Origin: Anseranas semipalmata
Taxonomy: Eukaryota > Chordata > Aves > Anseriformes > Anseranatidae
Assembly (NCBI GenBank): GCA_013399115.1
Contig: VXAA01003162.1
Coordinates: forward strand, 510,350-574,349
Direction: 5' to 3'
DNA: 64,000 nt
The notes beneath the pieces are model-generated. The model was not told the DNA's origin and did no database searches. It worked only from the letters and a program-made list of their open reading frames with translations. Both the position numbers and the translations under genes were made by a program. Every line of letters begins with the position of its first letter. Within the stretch, counting starts at the first letter, position 1. Below, piece after piece: positions 39,120 through 50,391 of the stretch.

Positions 39120-39877
39120 ATCAGTGGGTCTTAAACAAACATTTAGCTTCCTGCTATAACAAGAAGGCAATTGTTGTCACATACCTTGACTTAAATTTTT
39201 TGACAGTCTCCTGTGTCTTCTTGTAAGCAAGACGTGGAAATGTGGTTTGATAAAAATGTGGTTATATTGGATCAAAACTTATTGGGAAATTAGTCTCAGA
39301 GAACAATTATCAATGATTCACTGTCAAAATAGAAAGGCTGTAATGTGCAAACTCCCCAGTAGTCTGCCCAGGCTTGTGACTACTCAAATGTTCTCATTAG
39401 CAGGTTAGATTAAAAAAGAGAAAATTTGCTCATTAAATGTGCAGGTGATATTAAGTATGAGGTCTTGCCTGAAGAAGGTTTAGCATTCAGAAAAAGCTTG
39501 ATGAGTGGGAGAAATAGTTTGCAATTCTGTAAGGACAAATAAAAGGAGCTAGACATGGGTAAGAACAATTATCTGTGTAACAGGTTGGGGAGCAGCAGGT
39601 TAGGCAGGTGCTCTGGGGCATGAGTGAATTTCAGAGAGTTAAGCTGAGACAGAAACACCAGGGTCTGAATAGTAAAGTTCATGCTGTGAATTTCAAATAG
39701 GAAATTACTTATAAGAAATCACTCTTCCTTCCCTAGCCACCAGTAAGTTCTTGGTGCAGGTCCATTTTTGATACTGCACTATCAAAAGGTGTGGACCAGC
39801 TAGAAAGTTCAGAGGAGACTGGGAGGTGGACAAAAGTCAAGAAAACATGATGCAAAAGGAGAATTTGCAGGAAACTT
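39120..39877 (+). mobile_element. CR1: Old CR1 LINE, reverse-transcriptase part (first segment)
   Basis: A decayed but collinear copy of a CR1 reverse-transcriptase region. ACATACCTTGACTTAAATTT at 39178 onward is the motif-A region (Y-L-D-F in intact copies). CTTGTAAGCAAG, then GGAAATGTGGT, then GTTATCAATG..TCACTGTCAAA follow in the expected order. GCAGGTGAT at 39441-39449 stands where intact copies encode Ala-Asp-Asp, giving Ala-Gly-Asp, so the catalytic aspartate is lost. GTGTGGACCAGCTAGAAAG and AGAGGAGA near 39789-39818 are the downstream 'leu-glu-arg-val-gln-arg' region. Frames are broken throughout. The subfamily looks older than the other CR1s here and closer to the turtle/crocodile type. 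The start is approximate. Confidence 0.75.
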
Positions 39878-40004
39878 GAACCCACCTGGATGCATTCCTG
39901 TGTGACCTGATCTAGGTGTTCCTGCTCCGGCAGGGGGATTGGACTAGATGATCTTCCAAGGTCCCTTCCAATCCCTAATGTTCTGTGATTCTGTGATTCT
40001 GTGA
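39878..40004 (+). mobile_element. CR1: Younger CR1 3' tail inserted in an older CR1
   Basis: CCTGATCTAGGTGTTCCTGC, GGGGGATTGGACTAGATGATC, then AAGGTCCCTTCCAATCCC end in three ATTCTGTG-type units (39980-40004). This is a typical CR1 3' UTR with its 8-bp terminal repeat, in much better condition than the sequence on either side. The old element resumes directly after it. Only about 125 bases were inserted, which fits the strong 5' truncation common in CR1. Confidence 0.9.
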
Positions 40005-40009
40005 AAGCC

Positions 40010-40150
40010 TGAAGGGAGACTTGATAATAGTCTGCAAATACCTGCAATATCTGCAAGATTCTTGAGGAGGAGAAAGATAATAAAGAATGTCACAGAACAC
40101 TCTCTATATCCACCAGAGGTCCAAATTGAGGAGACTTAAGACTGTTGTGT
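40010..40150 (+). mobile_element. CR1: Old CR1 LINE, continuation after the insertion
   Basis: CTGAAGGGAGACTTGATAAT, AGTCTGCAAATACCTG and GAGGAGGAGA continue the old CR1: in intact copies AGACTGAGGGGAGACCTGAT, then AGTCTTCAAATA, comes some 30 bases after the point where the first segment stops. The later CCACCAGAGGTCCAAATTGA also fits. No 3' tail belonging to this copy can be seen, so its end is lost or too decayed to recognise. Confidence 0.6.
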
Positions 40151-40592
40151 TTTCTTTCCAGGACATCCATATGAAACACACATTAAACAGTAAACATTGC
40201 CCTTGCCTGAGCCCAGCCTCACATAGCTGAAAATCAGCCATGCTCTTTACCTTATCTCCATTTTCATTTCTGAGCGTTACTTTTTTTTCTGTTGATTTCT
40301 GTTGTTGTTTTCTGTTAATGAGCTGACCATTATTTTTATTTCATTACTTCTTATCACTGATTCACTGCTTGAATTGTGGATTTTATTGTTCAGTTTTATT
40401 TATTGTAAAAATTATAAATCTTCACCTAAGGCTTAAATCAATATTCTAGCAGCTTTTCTTGTGGAGAACTAGTTTTTCAAGACTTCAGTTAGACTCACTG
40501 ATGCTAGGGTGTCAAAAGTATGCTCAAACTACATGGTTGTTTTCAGACTTGTACCAAGGTCCTTCACATGTTCCACCAAAGAGTGGGCAGCA

Positions 40593-40631
40593 CAGTATTC
40601 CTCATCAGTATTCCTCATCAGTATTCCTCAT
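40593..40631. repeat. 13-bp minisatellite, three perfect copies
   Basis: The unit CAGTATTCCTCAT is repeated three times without a mismatch. Because 13 is not a multiple of three, each copy is read in a different frame, and all three plus-strand frames happen to stay open across it. Confidence 0.97.
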
Positions 40632-40896
40632 CCGAACAAAGTTATTGCCCTGGCTACAGTAGACTTACAGGGATTTCTTTATTTCACTGTGCTGTGCTTG
40701 CTCCCTGCATGCCTTTCTCATCTGAGTGGTCCGTCTCCACAGAGAAGTACCTGCAGCAACTGCATGAATGTGGATCCTGTGTCTCTCACAGGGTCACCTA
40801 TTGTTTGTCAGAGAATATATTTTAAATATATTCAAATTCAGTGTGACTTTAGCTATGGGGCTGTTTGCTGCACCTCAAAAGCATAGCCTCCTTTGC

Positions 40897-40928
40897 AATC
40901 CCTATCCTGAATAATCCCTATGCTGAAT
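40897..40928. repeat. Tandem 16-bp duplication
   Basis: AATCCCTATCCTGAAT is followed directly by AATCCCTATGCTGAAT, one mismatch. A partial third unit (AATACTTAT) may follow. Confidence 0.95.
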
Positions 40929-41544
40929 AATACTTATTTCTGAGAGTTGCTAGGTACATTTAAAAAATCAGTTAAACATCTCTAGCTACTAGGAACATGA
41001 CCAGAAAAGATGAAATACTTCAATAGACAGCGGTATTCCCCTGGGAGTACATTGGCTAACAGCAGCCCAAGGAATTGCAGCCAGTGCCTCACTGCAATGG
41101 TTGTAGCATTTGCCAAACATGTATTTATTGGTATTACCTGTAGTGGGGTTTGGATTGGGCTTTTTGGGCTAGAACCACAAACGGGCTAGTGATAGTGATG
41201 CTGATTGCTGTCATTTCTCATTTTTAGCTTTTTATAGATAAGGCTAGGTAGGTTATAGGACAAAATAAGGTTTCTGAGTAACTTTGTTTGTTGGATCTAA
41301 TTTAACACACTCTGTGTGATACTTGTTGCCTACCATTGACAATTTTGGCAAGAGACAAAGTAGTTAAGTGGAGGCTCCTACAATATTTGCAGAAGCTGAG
41401 TTCTTTGCAGGAGGTAGCTGAGGGCCCTGCTGGAGGCCATGGTAGGATGATTATGGATAGCAAAGTTTAATCTGTTTTCACACATCATGCACCAACCACA
41501 GAACCTGACTATTGACCTTTTTCTGCTTATATGACGGAATTATT

Positions 41545-41593
41545 AAAAAAAAAAAAGGAAAAAAAAAGGGAAAAAAAAAAAAAAAAAGAAAAA
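41545..41593. repeat. A-rich simple repeat
   Basis: Long runs of A broken by GG, GGG and G. Length is unreliable in a draft assembly. Confidence 0.9.
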
Positions 41594-42454
41594 TCCAGGA
41601 ACGCTGACTAGCATAAGGAATAAAGCAGTAGAAAAGGTGGTCCTTTTCCTGTCTCTGCTGCTGGCTTGCTGTGCAGCCCTGGGCAAGCAGGATTTTCTCT
41701 CAAAGCTTTGTACATTCCCGTGCTCTTTAAACTGGCAGGATACTGAGAGCAGGACTGTTGGTGCTTCTGTAACGCAGACCCTGTGAAGCCTGAATTTGAG
41801 TTTTGCACTGAAATAGCACACATGAGAATAATGCACTCTCCTCTATTTGTTTTCAAACTGAAATGTAAGTCAGTAAAGCTATAGCAGTTGTTAAACTGGG
41901 AAATAAACATAGAAGTAAACATTTCTATTTCTGAGAAATTAACCAGGCAAAATATATTGTTCCATTTGGAGTTTATAGTTTACAATGCATAATGCCACAA
42001 GAAAGTGAAGTTATGGTTGACAAAAATGTAGACTTTTAAATATAGTTAAATATTTCAATAAAACACTAAATTAGGGCTGTATAAATTTAAATGTAACTTC
42101 CTTATCTTCTCTTTCATGGTCTGGTGAACTTCATAGCCTGACATTTCTTTCAAAATAGTGGAGCTATGGCAGGCAAAAGCACAGCACTGCTGTGAATAAA
42201 AATTACCACTGCTCCCCAGTGAGTTTTTGTTGTCAAGAGGCTCTGAAAAATAAGGATTAGGTAAAGACAGAGGGAGGAAATGATTACAAATGTGAAAAGA
42301 AATTAGAAAAAAGGGACCTGGGGTTGTTACCAGAAATTATTTTGTTCATTATAAGTAGCAGAAATAGAACATCTTCAACACTACTGAAAGAATTTTCTGC
42401 TTAATGGTTCATTATTTTATCATTGTTTGCTTTGATTAATTTTGCTACAAGGTT

Positions 42455-42478
42455 TGGGCATTACAATGGGCATTACAA
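42455..42478. repeat. Tandem 12-bp duplication
   Basis: TGGGCATTACAA occurs twice in perfect tandem. Confidence 0.95.
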
Positions 42479-44226
42479 ATCCACCAAGTGAGGTGTGTTA
42501 TCGAAACAGCTCACCCATATTCCTGTAGCAGCAGCTGTCCACTTGTGCCATATAATTCAAAACTAAGCCCTATCTGCTGACACTTTGAACAATTTCTCTT
42601 TTTGACCAGTCTGTAAAACATCATATACCCCTGGCAAATTTATGCACATCCAGCCAAATGTGAATGTGCCAGAGTCACTAGAAAAAAAAATCCCTTTACC
42701 ATTGGTTGACTTTGGATTCAGGACAGAATTAATTTAGAAATATTATTATTTAAAAGACTTGAGAGTAGAAGATGATCGGGATTCTGGCTTTGATCAGCAA
42801 ATGTTCACTTGACTTGTGCTTTTTTTCAGTCTCCTGAAATTTAAAGTATGACTGGAATCCCAGGGGCTGTGATTCATCCTGAAGCCTTTGGTTTGAGTCC
42901 TCAGGAATTCAGCCCTGGGCCTCACTGGGGCTCTGTGCTCAGCTGCTGAGGAAATTTGAGGCTAAGGCTGTAATTCAGGTCCGTCCTATGTACATTCAGA
43001 TTTCCATTAAAAAAAAAAAAACAGCTGGACAGGAACTGATTGGAACACCTTGGTGTGGCCAAGCAGATTTTATCAATATAAAGCTCAGCAGAAACTGCAA
43101 ATTGTTCTCTGCATACATTAGAAGATAAGCTATGGTAAATGGCAGCTGCAAGTCTGTAAAGGAGGTAGAAATACCTGCTTTTCTGGCCAGATATCAAATT
43201 ACCTTTCTTGCATCATGTATAAGCTTTCAAGAGAGAGAAAGGATGTTTTTGAATTTGGCCTTAGTATCTGGTGAACAGGGAAGAGGTACAAAGGAGACAT
43301 TTTAAAAACATTTAAAATTTGCCAGGTAGGTTCTGCCCTGTTGTACTCTATTGCAACCAAAGCTCTGGGCTACTCGTTTTATATATCTGGAGGTCCTGAG
43401 GGAGGGACTCTAAGAAGGTTTTGTGTGAACTATTTAGTGCCTACAAGGTACAAACTCAGAAAAAGTCCCCAAAAGAAAAATATTATTTCCATGCTGTTAT
43501 TTGCTTTAAGTAGGCTAAAGATAAAAGAGCTTTCCTACTTCAAAAGGAAGACACTGGAAAAGCCAGCTACACTCCTTCAAGCTGCCTGTATTTATTGCAA
43601 CAGGAAAAGGGAGCAGAAAGGCAACAAAACCCCAGCAAAAACAGTGTTCAGAAAAGACAGCCAGACTGGCAGTTTGGAAATGCCAAGCCTTATGCTGAAC
43701 ACTGAGTGTAGATGGGCCCATAAATGCCATGTGTCCTTGCAGTGATGTCCAACGGTGGGTGGATAATGTCACAAGTTAATCCTGAACAATCCTAAAGTTA
43801 CGTGTTGCAGGGCCAAAAGAGTTGGGAACAGGGGAGATTCAGCTACCTGGATTCATATGAATGCTTTCTATATGACATCTGTTCAGTAACAACTTTTCCA
43901 GTGGACAAAAAAATCTTTTCTACAGAATCTCATCTCGAGGTACGTGGCTAAAATGGATATAGAATTATTCACCAGAAGCATAGATTTTTCTCCAAGGAAT
44001 GCAAAAAGTTGACATTGCAGTTCTGAATGTGGTGAACCACATTTTACAGTTGGAATGGACTGTGGGACATCAGCTACAAACCCCCTGCAGCCAGTGGTAC
44101 AGATGCACCTGGCTGTGCTTCCAGGAGCAGTGGTTTATAGCAAGAGCCAGAGACCATGGCAGTAATACAGCTGAGATGCCAAAATGAATGGGTAGCATCT
44201 CATTGAGCTGATTATGCTGTGTTCAC

Positions 44227-44274
44227 ATTTTATTTTATTTTATTTTATTTTATTTTATTTTATTTTATTTTATT
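44227..44274. repeat. (ATTTT)n microsatellite
   Basis: Nearly ten perfect ATTTT units (48 bases) with no interruption, so likely polymorphic in length. A (TTTG)n stretch lies 180 bases downstream. Confidence 0.98.
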
Positions 44275-44454
44275 GAGCTATGTTATTTTTTGAGCAGGTT
44301 TTAAAGCAAAGAAACACATTAAAGTGAATGTGTTGCGTTAGTAGCACTGAGTTGCCACCTCTGAAAAGGACTCTTTTCCTACACCCTGAGTTGTGGGAGC
44401 ATGCTGGTGACTAGGTGGAATTTCCTGAGATATTTTTTGATCTCTTGTTTTTTT

Positions 44455-44480
44455 GTTGTTTTGTTTGTTTGTTTGTTTTT
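44455..44480. repeat. (TTTG)n microsatellite
   Basis: Five to six TTTG-type units, the inner ones perfect. Confidence 0.9.
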
Positions 44481-44965
44481 CTATTTTTATTGCTGGAAAT
44501 GAGTGATTCACAGATCTGGCGGGCAGGAGTCAATCAAGGCTGTTGCTATTTTGGGTCCTTAAGAAATTACTACTGAAAAGCAAAAATATAAATTAAATAC
44601 ACATCTTCTCATTTGGAAAGTGTCTAAGGTTCAAAGACATACAAATGCGTATCACTTCTCCATGTGGATTTTGTAAGACTTATACATATTTTGCTAGCAA
44701 AAGGAAAATTTAGTAAGGGAACTGTATGTTTAAATGATGAATCTGTCTGGGAACTCCATGGGAAGTTTTTTGCATTTAACAGCTTCTATTCAGGGGAATT
44801 CTGAAAAAAAAAAAAAACTCTTTAAACTTTTAGGTTTGAGATATGTGTTAATTTTTTTATCTGATGGTTCCTTTTCTTCTGCTGGCTGAACAGACACCAG
44901 CATGTCACTCTATCAAGAAAATGATTTTTCAGTCAAATGTATTCAAATAATATTGTTCCAGTGTA

Positions 44966-44996
44966 ATTTATTATTATTATTACTATTATTATTTTG
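44966..44996. repeat. (TTA)n microsatellite
   Basis: About nine TTA/ATT units with one ACT interruption. Confidence 0.88.
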
Positions 44997-46703
44997 TATG
45001 TGTGTTTGTGGAAATAGTCAAAATTCAATCTCTGTTGTATGATTTGATAAGGGTTTTTCTGAGGTGTCTCAGCTGAGGTTTGAGTTTAAAATTCAATGGC
45101 GGTTATTGTCTGAAAATACAGTTTGTTTGCATTCTTTATTGGGTGTAATAGCACTTATAGAGAAAAATAATGCATGTGGAAATGTCTATTCTATGTCATT
45201 TGCCGCTGATAAAATAGCTGCATTTCCTTTCCACAAAAATTGCTGTCAATGAAATGTTATATCTCAATATTCAGACAAAGAATGCAAACAGGCCAAACTC
45301 ATGTAATTCAGTAGCTGAGGAAGTTTTCCTCCTCTATTTCAGTTACTTATGGAGGTGCTTAAATGGCAACTAAATATTCATAAACTTCCTGACATCTTTC
45401 CAACAAAGCATTTGTAATTTTTCTTATTTTCAGTATTTGTTTGAGTTCTAGGGAAGAGCAGTGGAAGAAGGAATATTCACAATATTGTTTTCAAGTTACA
45501 TGCTGGCTTTATAACACTTGTTAAAATAGGCTTAGGAACAGCCTTGTGAGATATGCAGGTACTGTGTGTTACTCAGTTGCATTGACTCTATCTTCTGTGG
45601 GATATAAATGTTTCTGACACCTATGAATCACTTGTATTCATCAAACATCTCTGCTCCCTGTACATGAGAAGAGATGCACGCTAAAATTACCGTGCCTCTT
45701 CTAAAGTCAGGGAGGAGAGACCCTGGTGCATCATATGTTAGCTCAGCTCTCATGGGAGCTGCATTGATCATCAGTTGTTCAAACGTCTTAAAGCCATCTG
45801 CCATGGGTACCTGAGGATGCTCTCTACGCTGGGAATCTCCCACATGAAAACAGAAAGTAAAAATTGTTTTTCACTAGCAGCTGCTTTCTACTTCCATGTT
45901 AAAGATGTATGATGGACCTCAGGAAAGGTAATAACATGTGGGAATAAGGTTGGGCTGTTTTATTAATATATCTGATATTCAGCTATGGAGCCATCGCCTT
46001 AGGACCCCTCCATCTAGAGAATCATGTGTTTTGAATTTCATCAGGAATTGTTCTACCTTGTAGAAGTGCCAGAATGCAGAATATACATGTCATAAATGTG
46101 TGGCTAAGGCTGGGATCTAGCTCATACAATTAATTTGCTATATTTTGGAAATAGTACACTGGTGAGCCAGGTCCTTTAGTCTTTATTTGTAATGTTTCCA
46201 GCTTGTGTTGGCATTTCTCTACAAAAACAAAATCTAGCTGAGCCAGTCAAAAAACCATTGGCCTGCTGGAAATGTAAATAGGTGCCACTTAATGTAGAAC
46301 ACTATGATTGAATGCTTGCATTTATATACAACCCATGTGTTTAATTAATGATATAATAAAAACAACTAAGAATTCAAAGTATCTATTTTAAATATATTAT
46401 GATAAATAGGAGAGTATGGGTGTTGAATAACAGCTATTTGCAGACTGCTCAACAGGCTTTCCTTTTAAATCTGCTGAGGGTTATTGTTTGTTGTTTATGT
46501 TTCCTCTATTCAACTGCCATCTCCTCATTTTTGGCTATAAACAGGTACCATATGCTCAGAGGGCTGATGGACTTTGCTGTGCTTGCCTCTGATGTTACTA
46601 GTTCACATAACTGTAAAATGATGGTGTTTGAAGTACTGCATTGCATAAACTCTGTGGATTTTAATTTTAGAATTTGGTAGTTCTAATGCATTTAGTAATT
46701 TGT

Positions 46704-46734
46704 AAAAACAAACAAGCAAACAAACAAACAAAAA
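46704..46734. repeat. (CAAA)n microsatellite
   Basis: About seven CAAA units with one CAAG. Confidence 0.9.
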
Positions 46735-47134
46735 TGACAAGAATATTCAGTGATAATATTCTTTTTAATGCTGAAAAGTTTGAGTCAGTAAGAACAAAAA
46801 AAAGAAATTGAATAAACCGTTCATGGTGTTGATTTACTTCATGCTACTCAATTACACAATGCGATTAAGGATGCTGTAAAAACCATTTTTCTATATTTTA
46901 TACAGTGCTGAATGTCTAACTGCTTGTTAGTTAAAACTCTTGCTTGTTCCCCTCTGGATGAGTGGTGAGTGCAAGCCTGCTGTCCCTTGTCTGTTCACCT
47001 CCTGTCCACGAGGCAAGCGCAGTGCACATGGACAGAGCATCTTTCCAAGCAGGATGGGATGCGTCTTGGTGCAGGCCGTGGGCAGTGGCACTAGCTCTGT
47101 GTGCAGGCAGGTTGTCCAAGCCGTGGCTGCTGGG

Positions 47135-47470
47135 AGTCTACAACTTCCTCATGAGAGTGAATGGAGAGGGAGGTGCTGATCTCCTCTCTGGTGACCGGTG
47201 ATAGAATGTGACAGAATGGCTTAAAGATGTGACAGGGGAAGTTCAGGTTGGATATTAGGAAAAAGTTCTCCATAAGAGGGTGGTTGGGCACTGGAACAGG
47301 CTCCCCAGGGAAGTGGTCGTGGCCCCAAGCCTGTCAGTGTTCCAGAAGAGTTTGTTCAATGCCTTTAAATAGATGGTTTAACTCCTGGCTTGCTGTGTAT
47401 GGACTCAAGAGTTTGATTCGATGATCCTCATGGGTCCCTTTCAATTCAGGATATTCTATGATTCTATGAG
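47135..47470 (+). mobile_element. CR1: CR1 LINE, 5'-truncated 3' end
   Basis: Begins with CTACAACTTCCTCATGAGAG (end of the reverse-transcriptase frame), runs through GGTTGGATATTAGG, GGGCACTGGAACAGGCTCCC and AGTTTGATTCGATGATCCTC to TTCAATTCAGGATATTCTAT and a terminal pair of ATTCTATG units. The 3' end with CAGGATATTCTATGATTCT is of a different CR1 subfamily from the copy at 27.2 kb. Several small indels suggest moderate age. The 5' break lies in the middle of the coding region, so it is a dead copy. Confidence 0.93.
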
Positions 47471-49839
47471 AGGGACATGGATGGGCTGCTGCCCACCCTG
47501 CCTGTACCAGGCCCCAGAAAAACAGGTTAATTCCTGGCAGTGTTAAGGGTTGCAAGCAACCAACTTACTCCCCAGCTCCTGTCTCTGCTCCTGGCCTCTT
47601 CCCACCCCCATCTCCATGGGAGGAGCGGTCCCTAATGGGACCGGATGGGTATCTGCAATGCCGAGTGGTTACCACCCAGTCCTCAGCTACCCTTCTCTCT
47701 CACAGCCACCAATGGCTTGTGCAGAGGGAGCTACAAGGGGAAAGTCAAGGCACTATGTCAAGGGGATCGGCCTTCCCACTGTGCCTTCTTCAAGCACCAG
47801 CAGCCAGCTGCAGCACAGCAGAGCTGGCCCTGGGCTGGTGGAGGTGCTGGTGTGGGCACCAGCCTGGCCCCGACCCCTGCTCTTGCTGCTGTGCTCTGCC
47901 AGGACAGCCATTTGCATGGCCACATGGTGAATGGAGCTGGGGAATGGATCCAGGATAAAAATAGGTCTGATATGGCTCATAGAATCATGCTTGTGTGGGC
48001 TGGGACAGGAATCAGAGGCTAGAGGCAGGGGAGATGACAGAAGCAGCTTGTGGTAGTGCTGCCATTGACAGAAATGTCTGTGACCGGAGTCCTGGTTATC
48101 AGCTGCATGGGACAGTGTGTTGGCACTGCCACTGGTTCCTGACATGCTCCATGTTGTAGTTGATTTCAATGTTCTACTGCTCTGGCAGTGAAAAATCCTA
48201 GTAAATTAATTCCTATAATACTTGAGAAGTTTTTTTCAGACATTTTCTTTCTCATTAATATTTAATGAAATCTGAAAATTTACATTAGGGTCTCTATGCA
48301 TCTTTTGTATTTTTTACTGAATAGCAAAGGTCAGCAAAGGCAACCCTGGCTATTGATGTTTAAGCAGAAGGCCATAAAGACATTAATGACACTTAGTCAA
48401 CTCTGTTCAGTATTTAACTGACAGACCCATTTTGCTTAGATGTATTCTCTCCATTTCTGTTTTTAAAACTTCTACTGTCCCACTTGAGGCTGATGTCCAT
48501 GCCCAAATAATCTAAATCTAGAGAGGGCATACATTTTAAGAAATATTTTGATGTGTTGATGGCTTTTTTTTTTTTCCTTTTGATTTAGCAAATCAGGAAT
48601 TTTGCAGAGATATATGTTAGAAGAAACTCTTCTGCTGAGTTCTGTTTATGCCCTCTTGCTTAATGCACCATTTTGGAGAAACTGCAGTCTCAGGCTGGAT
48701 GCAGCTGTGATAGCGAGCGGAAAAGAGGGAATTCAAAGTTATGCAACTGACTGTGAATCACATGAATGGGTGCACACTCAGCACCATAAGAGGAGCATCT
48801 TATTTAAACCCTGTTTCTCTTGTAAATCTGTTCTTGAAGTGCTTGAAGAAGGCAACAATAATTTAACAGTAATTGTCTTGGTATAGTTACATCCAACATA
48901 TTTCTACACTGATTTTTGATGCTTGCATCAAAATTCTCCTAGCTCAGGCAAAGGGCAGAGCTATAATTTTGCATCACATCCACCTTTCTAGTACTCAGAC
49001 AAAATCTACAAAATATCAACAAAATATTTTGGAGACAAAATATAAAACTACCTGGATATAAATTACCTGGAAAGAAAAGAGAGCAAATGAAGTGGAAGGC
49101 CTTAGGATGACTGTCTACACGTTAAAAAATCTCTTTCTCCTGCAAAATCATAAACTGTGTTTCCCTTTCGTAACTCCATTTATGCAATTATTCTAGCTGG
49201 GAACTGCTAAAATCTGCAGAGAACCATTAAAACTTCATCTCAGATTCATTCCTGTGTTGGGTTATTAAACACTGATGTATCCTGAATACGGGAACTGCAA
49301 AGCATTTTCTGCAGAGAAGGACCAAACCTCTTGGGATAAAAATAATTTCTACTGATAAACAAAGCTGTATGCTCCATCTTCACAAGATTTTAGTCTAAAT
49401 TTTTGGTCTGTTAAATGGAGAAAAATATGGGTAACAACCATTCTACATGTATACTGCCATAGATTTCCCCCTGGAAAAGATGTCAGAGGAGATGATGTCT
49501 CCAGAGGTGTGGTAGGGAAGAGTACATGATTGAGAGAAAGCAAAGTGAGAGGGAAGGCAAGGGATGTGGGTGGGAGGGAAGAGAGCTTTGTGGAAGATTG
49601 TGGAAAGAAGGATCACTTTGGGGAAAGAAGGGGAAAATCATGCGAGAGAAGTTTGTAGTTGGTTGGAACAGTCTAAGAGACGAGGAAGGTGGAGTTATTG
49701 AGCAGGACCAGACTGAGGTCATTTACAGAGAAGGAAGTAGAAACAGTTAATGGTATCTCTGGGGAGCGAATGGGATAAAATGTGGACAGCTCTCTTCTAG
49801 GTGCCAGTTTATGAGTCTGTCAGCAGAAAAGAAGTTGAA
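47471..49839. other. Unique DNA; G+C-richer part then purine-rich part
   Basis: At 47480-48170 base composition rises in G+C and frames of 107-138 codons are open on both strands, none recognisable; CpGs are sparse, so this is not a clear CpG island. A small hairpin GCTGGTG-TGGG-CACCAGC is near 47848. At 49513-49700 the plus strand is strongly purine-rich (GAAG, GGGA, AGAG words). No gene recognised. Confidence 0.5.
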
Positions 49840-50391
49840 TAGCAACAAGAAAACAGGAAAAATAGTTATTGAAAAACACCTGAAAGACAATGAAGTCATT
49901 GGTCACAGCCAACACAGGTTCACAAGGAGAAAGTCCTGTTTAACGAATTTAATTTCCTTTTATGACAAGGTTACCCACCTAGCTGACCAAGGGAAGCCAG
50001 TTGATGTAATCTTTTTGGATTTCAGCAAAGCTTTCAATACTGTTTCTCACAGTATCCTTTTGGGCAAAATGTCCAGCATACAGCTAGATGAAAACATAAT
50101 ATGATGGGTGAACAATTGGCTGATGGGTTGGACTCAAAGGGTTATAGTAAATGGGCTTACATCAGGCTGGTGGCCAGTCACTAGTGGGGTTCAGCAGGGG
50201 TCCATTTTAGGACCAGTTCTCTTTAAGGTTTCCATAAATTATTTGGATGTGGGACTTGAATGTATACTAAGTTTGTGGATGACACTAAATTGGAAAGAGC
50301 TGTTGACTCTCTTGAGGGTAGAGAGGCCTTGCAGAGAGCTTTGACAAATTAGAGGGCTGGGCAATCACCAACCATGTGAAGTTTAACGAGA
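49826..50391 (+). pseudogene. CR1 reverse-transcriptase pseudogene fragment
   Basis: Middle part of the second ORF of a CR1 LINE, the enzyme that copies LINE RNA into the chromosome. Motif A is intact as VDVIFLDFSKAFNTVSH (50000-50050), with its Asp at 50018-50020. Motif B is [13 protein letters not shown] (50186-50224); most relatives have VPQG, here VQQG. The catalytic box is FVDD (50272-50283), Val replacing the usual Ala. Two lesions are visible: an in-frame TGA at 50102-50104, where relatives carry Arg, best explained by CGA to TGA decay; and a frame change between motif B and FVDD, since the FVDD box lies in another frame. It cannot make a working protein. Confidence 0.9.
49840..50391 (+). 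mobile_element. CR1: CR1 LINE, reverse-transcriptase part, cut by a gap
   Basis: The translation follows the CR1 reverse-transcriptase order: IEKHLKDNEVIGHSQHRF, then KSCLTNLISFYDKV, then the motif-A box, then [18 protein letters not shown], then FVDDTKLE. The element runs into the gap at 50392. No CR1 3' tail is seen after the gap at 51060, so the rest must lie inside the gap or be missing. The 5' boundary near 49840 is approximate; upstream sequence is not recognisable CR1. Confidence 0.93.

Larger units (their letters stand above)
40151..47134. other. Unique DNA rich in simple repeats; no gene recognised
   Basis: Holds the 13-bp minisatellite at 40593-40631, a tandem 16-mer at 40897-40928, a tandem 12-mer at 42455-42478 and several microsatellites listed separately. 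A 134-codon plus-strand frame at 43341-43745 begins with TTG, not ATG, and matches nothing known. A minus-strand frame at 45628-45804 (ATG start) is discussed in findings. The AT-rich stretch 46810-46930 contains TTGATTTA, CAATTACA and GCGATTAAGG words. Confidence 0.5.

Noticed and set aside
39733..40056. 107-codon minus-strand frame
   Set aside because: It lies antisense to the nested CR1 pair and is a shadow of mobile-element sequence.
43341..43745. 134-codon plus-strand frame
   Set aside because: Starts with TTG, has no recognisable domain, no splice or polyadenylation context, and lies in ordinary AT-rich DNA.
47550..48169. Overlapping 107-138-codon frames on both strands
   Set aside because: Openings in several frames at once fit locally raised G+C and few stop codons better than a gene.
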